The notes below the pieces were generated by a model, which saw only the letters and a list, made by a program, of their open reading frames with translations, was not told the DNA's origin and did no database searches. The translations under genes were made by a program, and so were the position numbers. Below, in pieces: positions 59,582-64,000 of a stretch of 64,000 nt of DNA. Origin of the DNA: Ricinus communis (taxonomy: Eukaryota > Streptophyta > Magnoliopsida > Malpighiales > Euphorbiaceae). Position 1 is the first letter of the stretch. Each line of letters opens with the position of its first letter. The stretch covers positions 3,212,001 through 3,276,000 of the forward strand of contig NC_063259.1 in the NCBI RefSeq assembly GCF_019578655.1, written 5' to 3'.

Positions 59582-61043
59582 TGAACGAGTTGTCGAAGCC
59601 CTTTAAAAGAAATTACTGATTTTCTTAAACTAATTTGTAGAAAAAGTGAAACTAGGTCGAATCCCAAAGGAACCAATGTGGATAGCTTCTCAAAGTAAAA
59701 TAAAAATGGGGGGATTTTGAATGTTTGAATCAAAATTATAAATAAGCATAAAATAATGAAGGCTGAATATTAAAGTAAATAAAAATCAATCTTAACAAAT
59801 TTCCAATTCAAGAGTGCTAATTCCATCCAATTGTAATCATGATCATAGGCTAAAATATCAATTTTTCTATTCAAGTACTTAGTCTACTTATTCGAAAAAG
59901 CCGCAACAAGTGTAATTCTCCTAATATAATTGACTCAAACCCAACATCCAAATCAAAACTTACCATTAGTCAACTGGGCACAATAGCGTTCCATATCAAC
60001 TTAATGATAGCATTAAGAATAATGAGAATGACTAAATCAGCATTAATTAATTGAGATAACTGCAATTGAATTAACCTTGTTCCTTTATTTTCCTAGAGCC
60101 TATCATGCAAGCTATGTAATTTGAATAAGCCATAATCACACATACATGAGCCAGCTCCTTGCTACTTATGTCAATCGTTCATGACAATTACGGATCACAA
60201 ACTCAAAGCTTAGCGATAGAAAAATCAATATCAAAGTTGAGTCGTCAGTTCAATCAATATCAATAATTCATAAATAGTAAGAACAAGAAATAAAGAATAC
60301 TTGAATTAAAGAAGAATTCTGTTAAGCACAAAGCCTCACAAAATCACAATTGGAATTTATTCACTCTTGAATTAGAAACTAAAAACTTAGCCATTCATGG
60401 TGGAGTAAGAATTCACAAGAATTGTGTAGAATAGAAGAAGAATTAAGAATATCAATGAATAAGAGTACTTCCAGCCGTCCTTATATAGGAAGTAAAACCC
60501 TAAACCCTAATAATAGAATCTTTATCAAAAAGAAATAAGCTTCCTATATAATCTTATCCCTATAAGGAAGGATAAGATAAAGAGTGATCTAAATAAATTA
60601 AAATCCTAAATACATAGGAGAAAGTTCTCTTAATCCAACACTTCCAAAAATAAAGAAAATTAACTAAAGATGGGTCGATCACAAATTAATCTCTGAAAAT
60701 TTCGAAGCTCTCTTTTGCATCTTTCAGCAGCTTATGGGACGCAAGGCGTCGTCACGCCTTGTCGACAGTAGTCTTCTGTATGGATTTCTGCGGAGCTCAT
60801 GAGCTGTAAGGCGTGGTCACGCCTTGTCGACAATGATCTTCTATGCACATTTCTGCATCTCCTCCAAAAGACTTTGTTTTTGACAAGTGATGACTTAAAA
60901 CATGTCTTTAGGCTGAATTTTGTTCCATCCTTGATATTTCATCACCTAAGTCAGAATAAATAGAATTTCCATAATTAAGTACATTATTCAACCAAACCGT
61001 AAGGGAATTAAACACAATAAATATAACTATTTGTGTCCTATCA
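59582..61043 (-). mobile_element. Element C 5' LTR
   Basis: 1462 bp. On the minus strand it runs from TGATAGGACACAA (61043) to CGTTCA (59582). The TATA CCTATATAAGG is at about 60478-60488 (minus), with a doubled telo-box directly upstream (60491-60508). Palindromes lie at 60743-60760 and 60808-60825. It pairs with 49080-50540. Confidence 0.95.
60478..60488 (-). promoter_or_regulatory. Element C LTR TATA box and telo-box
   Basis: CCTATATAAGG on the minus strand, preceded by TTAGGGTTTAGGGTTTTAC. Conserved in all C LTRs. Confidence 0.6.
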
Positions 61044-61048
61044 ACATA

Positions 61049-61500
61049 TGTTTTACTGTTTCCTTGATGGTTTTTCAGGATATTTTCAGATCCCAATTGC
61101 ACCTGAAGACCAAGAGAAGATAACTTTCACCTGCCCCTACGGGACCTTTGATTATAGACGGATGCCTTTTGGTCTATGCAATGCATCGGCTACGTTTCAG
61201 TGGTGAAAGATGGCCATTTTTGATAATATGATTGAGGAGTTGTTGGTTGTTGTTTATGCCTTCGACAAATTCAGATCATACCTCGTCTTATCAAAGACCA
61301 TCGTCTTCACTGACCATTCAGCCTTGAGGTATTTATTTAATAAGCATGATGCTAAGCCAAGATTGATTAGATGGATTTTATTGTTGCAGGAGTTCGACAT
61401 TGAGATTAGAGATAAGAAGGGCGCATAAAATTTGGCAGCGGATCACCTATCCAGACTGGAGAATCCGTGCTTGGAAGTAATTGATGAGAGCACGATAGAT
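61049..61500 (+). pseudogene. Element A RT remainder and RNase H, with deletion of the catalytic box
   Basis: Resumes RT after element C with CFLDGFSGYFQIPIAPEDQ and RRMPFGLCNASATFQ, then a stop near 61204. After only about ten more RT residues the sequence jumps to the RNase H block [27 protein letters not shown] and AADHLSRL. In element C, IEVFMDDFTVYG plus ~200 further residues lie between these blocks. Roughly 600 bases, including the catalytic aspartates of RT and the first RNase H aspartate, are deleted. Confidence 0.88.
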
Positions 61501-62800
61501 GATCGATCTCTAGAGGAGCAATTGTATTCATTGAAGGTATACTCTGATTCTCTCTTAGTTTTCTGATTATGCTAGCTACCTTATGGCTAGGGTCTTACCA
61601 AAGGGTATGACTTATCAGAAAAAGAAGAAATTATTTGTTGATTTGAAATACTACATTTGGGAAGATCCCTTTCTATATCGAGTGTATACAGACCAGGTCA
61701 TTCGCCGATGTGTTTATGGCGAAGAGAGTCTCCAGATTTTGAGGCACTGTCATGAAGGACCCATAGGAGGCCATCAAGGGGCGAACCATACTGCTCGGAA
61801 GGTGTTGGATGCAAGCTTTTATTGGCCAACTATCTTCCAGGATGCTAGGACATTTATTCAACTTTGCGACGCTTGTTAGCACTCAGGTAACATCTCTGCT
61901 CGTGATGAAATGCCCCAAACTAGTATACAAATTGTTGAGATATTCGATGTTTGGGGTATTGACTTCATGGGACCCTTCCCTTCTTCAAATGGCAATAAGT
62001 ATATCCTCTTGACTGTTGAGTATTTCTCCAAATGGCTTGAGGCACACGCCTTACCTAATGATGATGCCAGAGTTGTTTGTAGGTTCCTTAAGAGGTTATT
62101 TGCTAGGTTCAGCACATCTAGAGCGCTAATTAGTGATAAGGGAACAATTTTTGCAACGCTCAATTGGAGAAGGCACTCAGGCGCTATGGTGTAACGCATC
62201 AGTTCTCTACTCCCTACCACCCACAGACTAGTGGGCAAGTTGAGGTTACTAATAGGGGTTTAAAACGTATCTTAGAGAGAACTGTAGGTGTAAGTAGGAA
62301 AGCTTGGGCTTCGAAACTAGATGATGCATTATGGGCTTTTATAACTGCAACCTCCATAGGTTTGACGCCCTATAGGCTTGTGTATGGAAAGTAATTAGAA
62401 TATAGGGCTCTTTGGGCCCTTAAAACTTGCAATTTTGATATTGATTCTGTAGGTAAGGAGAGATAATGGCAACTGAGTGAATTGGAGGTGTGGCGTCAAC
62501 AGGCATATGAAAACTCTTCAATTTACAAGGCTAAAACAAAGAAGTGGCATGATAAGAGGCTCAAAGGTTCCAAGGAGTTTCAGATTGGAGATAGAGTGTT
62601 GCTATATAACTCACATCTTCGTTTGTTTCCAGGAAAGCTCAGGAGTCAATGGTCGGGGCCGTTCGTGGTTAAGCAAGTTTCCCATATGGCACAGTCGAAC
62701 TTCATCATCCCGAGAAGGGTGATTTCAATGTCAATGGACATAGGCTCAAGGTGTATCACGGAAACTCATTGGAGATTGAGCAGTGGGTTAACATGAGTTT
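61501..62800 (+). pseudogene. Element A integrase
   Basis: Zinc domain LRHCHEGPIGGHQG..CDAC (61730-61878), a stop, then core blocks [20 protein letters not shown] (first D), [10 protein letters not shown] (second D), a frameshift near 62155, YHPQTSGQVEVTNRGLK (E), DDALWAFITATS and LTPYRLVYGK followed by a stop at 62392-62394. The C-terminal block continues at 62482-62700 with [20 protein letters not shown] and GPFVVKQV. Catalytic D, D and E are all still readable. Confidence 0.88.
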
Positions 62801-63100
62801 GTATCTGCAAGGATGATCAGTGTCGAGTCCAGCTAAATGACTCAAGAACCAAAAAGAAGCGCCCCTGGGTGGCATTCCCATTTTAGTTTTATGTTTTTCG
62901 CTTTACTTTTATGTTATCAATCATTTGCATGCTTGATGATCTTTAGAACACTTACTTTATATACTAAACATAGTTGTATGAATTTAGGGTTTGAGTAGCT
63001 TAAGTTGGATTTTTGGTAATTGGTCAAGACGGACTTCCCTGTTTGATACATTTTACTTGAATTATAGCCTAAATGTGTGCGTATATGTGTTGAACATAGG
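62801..63100 (+). other. Element A post-integrase spacer
   Basis: Just after integrase, an LGG/RPWVAFPF-like tail (KKKRPWVAFPF near 62850-62882) is seen. AT-rich noncoding sequence follows. No other feature is supported. Confidence 0.5.
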
Positions 63101-63530
63101 TAGGGAGTTTGGCAACTCGAGATGGTGAAGGAAAGATTGGACTTCACACGCCCACCATGGTTTCCATGGGCATAATAGATCTCCAAGCCGTGCTATACCC
63201 ATGATGAATATGCACATGAAGAGTTTGGGAAAATAGCTGTCCACCACAGCTTCCGAGGCCACCACCGGCTGCAACACCAGGCCGTTCTGATCACCATGAC
63301 CGTGCCCCAGCCTGTGATGGAGATGCACATAAAGCACAAAGCAAAACCAGCTGTCCACCACGGCTTTCGAAGGCACCACGGGTAACAACACCAGGCCGTG
63401 CTGACCGGCACAGCATGCCCTCACCCATTGTGGATTGGCACAAGGATGTAGCTTCAGGGTTCAGCACGTGCCGAGTCCTGGCCATGCTGACCAGCATGGC
63501 CTTGCACTCGCCCGTGCTAAACCCCGTGAC
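63101..63530 (+). promoter_or_regulatory. U3-like palindromic module after pol in element A
   Basis: GC-rich region with repeated ACCACGG/CCGTGCTGA motifs. 63480-63504 matches 1983-2007 of an A LTR with 3 mismatches in 25 bases (core CATGCTGACCAGCAT). In both places the match is followed by CCGTGCT and then a TATA box. The rest of the LTR is not present here, so this is not the 3' LTR. The minus frames at 63062-63626 are not genes. Confidence 0.55.
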
Positions 63531-63538
63531 TATATAAG
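63531..63538 (+). promoter_or_regulatory. TATA box downstream of the U3-like module
   Basis: TATATAAG follows the palindrome module at the same relative place as in the A LTRs. A CT-rich initiator-like stretch (63560-63590) follows. Confidence 0.5.
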
Positions 63539-63637
63539 CAAGCCTTTTCAAAAATTCTCCTACTTTTCCCTCTCTAAGCTCTAAGGTGTTGTTTTTTCTT
63601 TGTCTTTGATTTTTCTTACCTGTCACGGCAATTTCAA

Positions 63638-63643
63638 GTAAGT
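63638..63643 (+). other. Putative 5' splice site
   Basis: CAA/GTAAGT, a strong plant donor match, lies ~100 bases after the TATA box and is followed by a T-rich, intron-like stretch to the window end. It would make a short first exon. The acceptor would lie outside the window or far downstream. Confidence 0.4.
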
Positions 63644-64000
63644 CTCTTCGCCTTTTGCTTTTATTTGATTAAATTTGATTTTTCTTTTATGTAGTTTTTA
63701 TTATTTAGGACATTTTGATATGCTTTAGTAGTTGTAAATCTTTATTGCTTAGATTGAGTTATTGTTTTGTTTTGTTACACTGCTTAAATTTGACTTAGAT
63801 TAGATTTAGTTTAGAGTAGTTGCTATGTTTATGTGATTTTGAATAATGAAATGTTAAGTGTGGGGTTCAACAGCAATAAAGTTTATTTATGGAATTTTAT
63901 TATGAAAAATTAATAGCATAAATTTTCTTTATTTAGTGCGCAATAATGTGGGCTACAATGTAATTGTGAATTAGTCTTAGCTTTAAGTCTAAAGTTTTTT
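63644..64000 (+). other. T-rich noncoding end of window
   Basis: AT-rich with many T runs. There is no ORF of note and no LTR start (TGATRTGCAT) before the end. It is consistent with an intron or 3' noncoding part of element A. Confidence 0.5.

Larger units (their letters stand above)
49080..61043 (-). mobile_element. Athila-like Ty3/gypsy element C, near-complete
   Basis: 11,964 bp on the minus strand, inserted in the RT of element A with a perfect duplication ACATA (49075-49079 and 61044-61048). Parts in order on the minus strand are 5' LTR 59582-61043, PBS, gag, protease, RT, RNase H, integrase, palindromic minisatellite, third ORF, 3' noncoding and 3' LTR 49080-50540. The two LTRs are nearly the same length and by eye differ at only a few per cent of sites, so it is the youngest complete insertion here. 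Several in-frame stops make it inactive. Confidence 0.95.
42985..64000 (+). mobile_element. Athila-like Ty3/gypsy element A (runs off the window)
   Basis: Contains a 5' LTR (42985-44432), tRNA-Asp-like PBS (44439-44455), gag, protease, RT, RNase H, integrase and a post-pol region to the window end. It is interrupted by a solo LTR (46006-47474) and by element C (49080-61043). The 3' LTR lies outside. The Asp-type PBS and pol motifs ([27 protein letters not shown]) place it in the Athila lineage. It has lost the RT catalytic box and is non-autonomous. Confidence 0.88.

Noticed and set aside
63062..63626. Minus-strand frames of 72-120 codons
   Set aside because: They result from the GC-rich palindromic module. 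Codon content follows the repeats, no domain is seen, and they run opposite to the element.
63101..64000. 3' LTR of element A
   Set aside because: Only the palindrome/TATA core resembles the LTR. The conserved LTR start and the long U3 and R/U5 segments are absent.
42985..64000. Plant pararetrovirus or retrovirus-like envelope
   Set aside because: Domain order with integrase, the LTR structure and the Asp-type PBS identify an Athila-like Ty3/gypsy element. No movement-protein or envelope-like domain is seen.

Overview
The window looks like a heterochromatic, AT-rich stretch of a flowering-plant (probably dicot) nuclear genome. It is almost entirely LTR retrotransposons nested in one another. 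I found no credible host gene, rRNA or tRNA gene, or CRISPR array. The species cannot be named from this sequence.

Layout. 1-1263 is a truncated LTR of Athila-like family C. 1264-21005 is one array of a 39-bp tandem repeat, now in three pieces (1264-1632, 3112-3571, 20556-21005). It is split by a solo LTR of Athila-like family A (1633-3111, 5-bp target duplication AGGAT) and by a ~17-kb minus-strand Tat/Ogre-like Ty3/gypsy element O1 (3572-20555). O1 itself carries a second A-type solo LTR (14008-15478, duplication CATCC). 21006-39647 is a mosaic of one Ty1/copia family: D (+, 5' half only), E (-, internally deleted) and F (+, LTR fragment). An Ogre-like LTR/leader fragment O3 (27858-30404) is wedged between D and E, and a ~2.5-kb TIR element (33195-35707) sits inside E. 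39648-42984 is a decayed Tat/Ogre-like pol fragment (O2). 42985 to the end of the window is family A Athila-like element A (+): 5' LTR, tRNA-Asp-type PBS, gag, protease, RT, integrase and a post-pol region. A is interrupted in gag by a third A-type solo LTR (46006-47474, duplication CAAGG) and in RT by a nearly complete minus-strand family C element (49080-61043, duplication ACATA).

Condition. All coding regions are broken by stops or frameshifts. C is the best preserved: paired ~1.46-kb LTRs, PBS, gag with zinc knuckle, protease, RT with FMDD, RNase H, full-length integrase, and a third ORF in the env position. A has lost the catalytic centre of RT. E kept only LTR, PBS, leader, a gag stub and PPT.

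Most interesting pattern. Three retroelement families (A, C, O) each carry a family-specific GC-rich palindromic motif in the LTR, and each repeats that motif in the non-LTR region holding extra ORFs. There it lies just upstream of a TATA-like box and, in A, a good splice donor. This suggests duplicated U3-like promoter modules serving the accessory ORFs. In O1 the accessory gene-like region runs antisense to pol. These are inferences from motif placement, not demonstrated functions.
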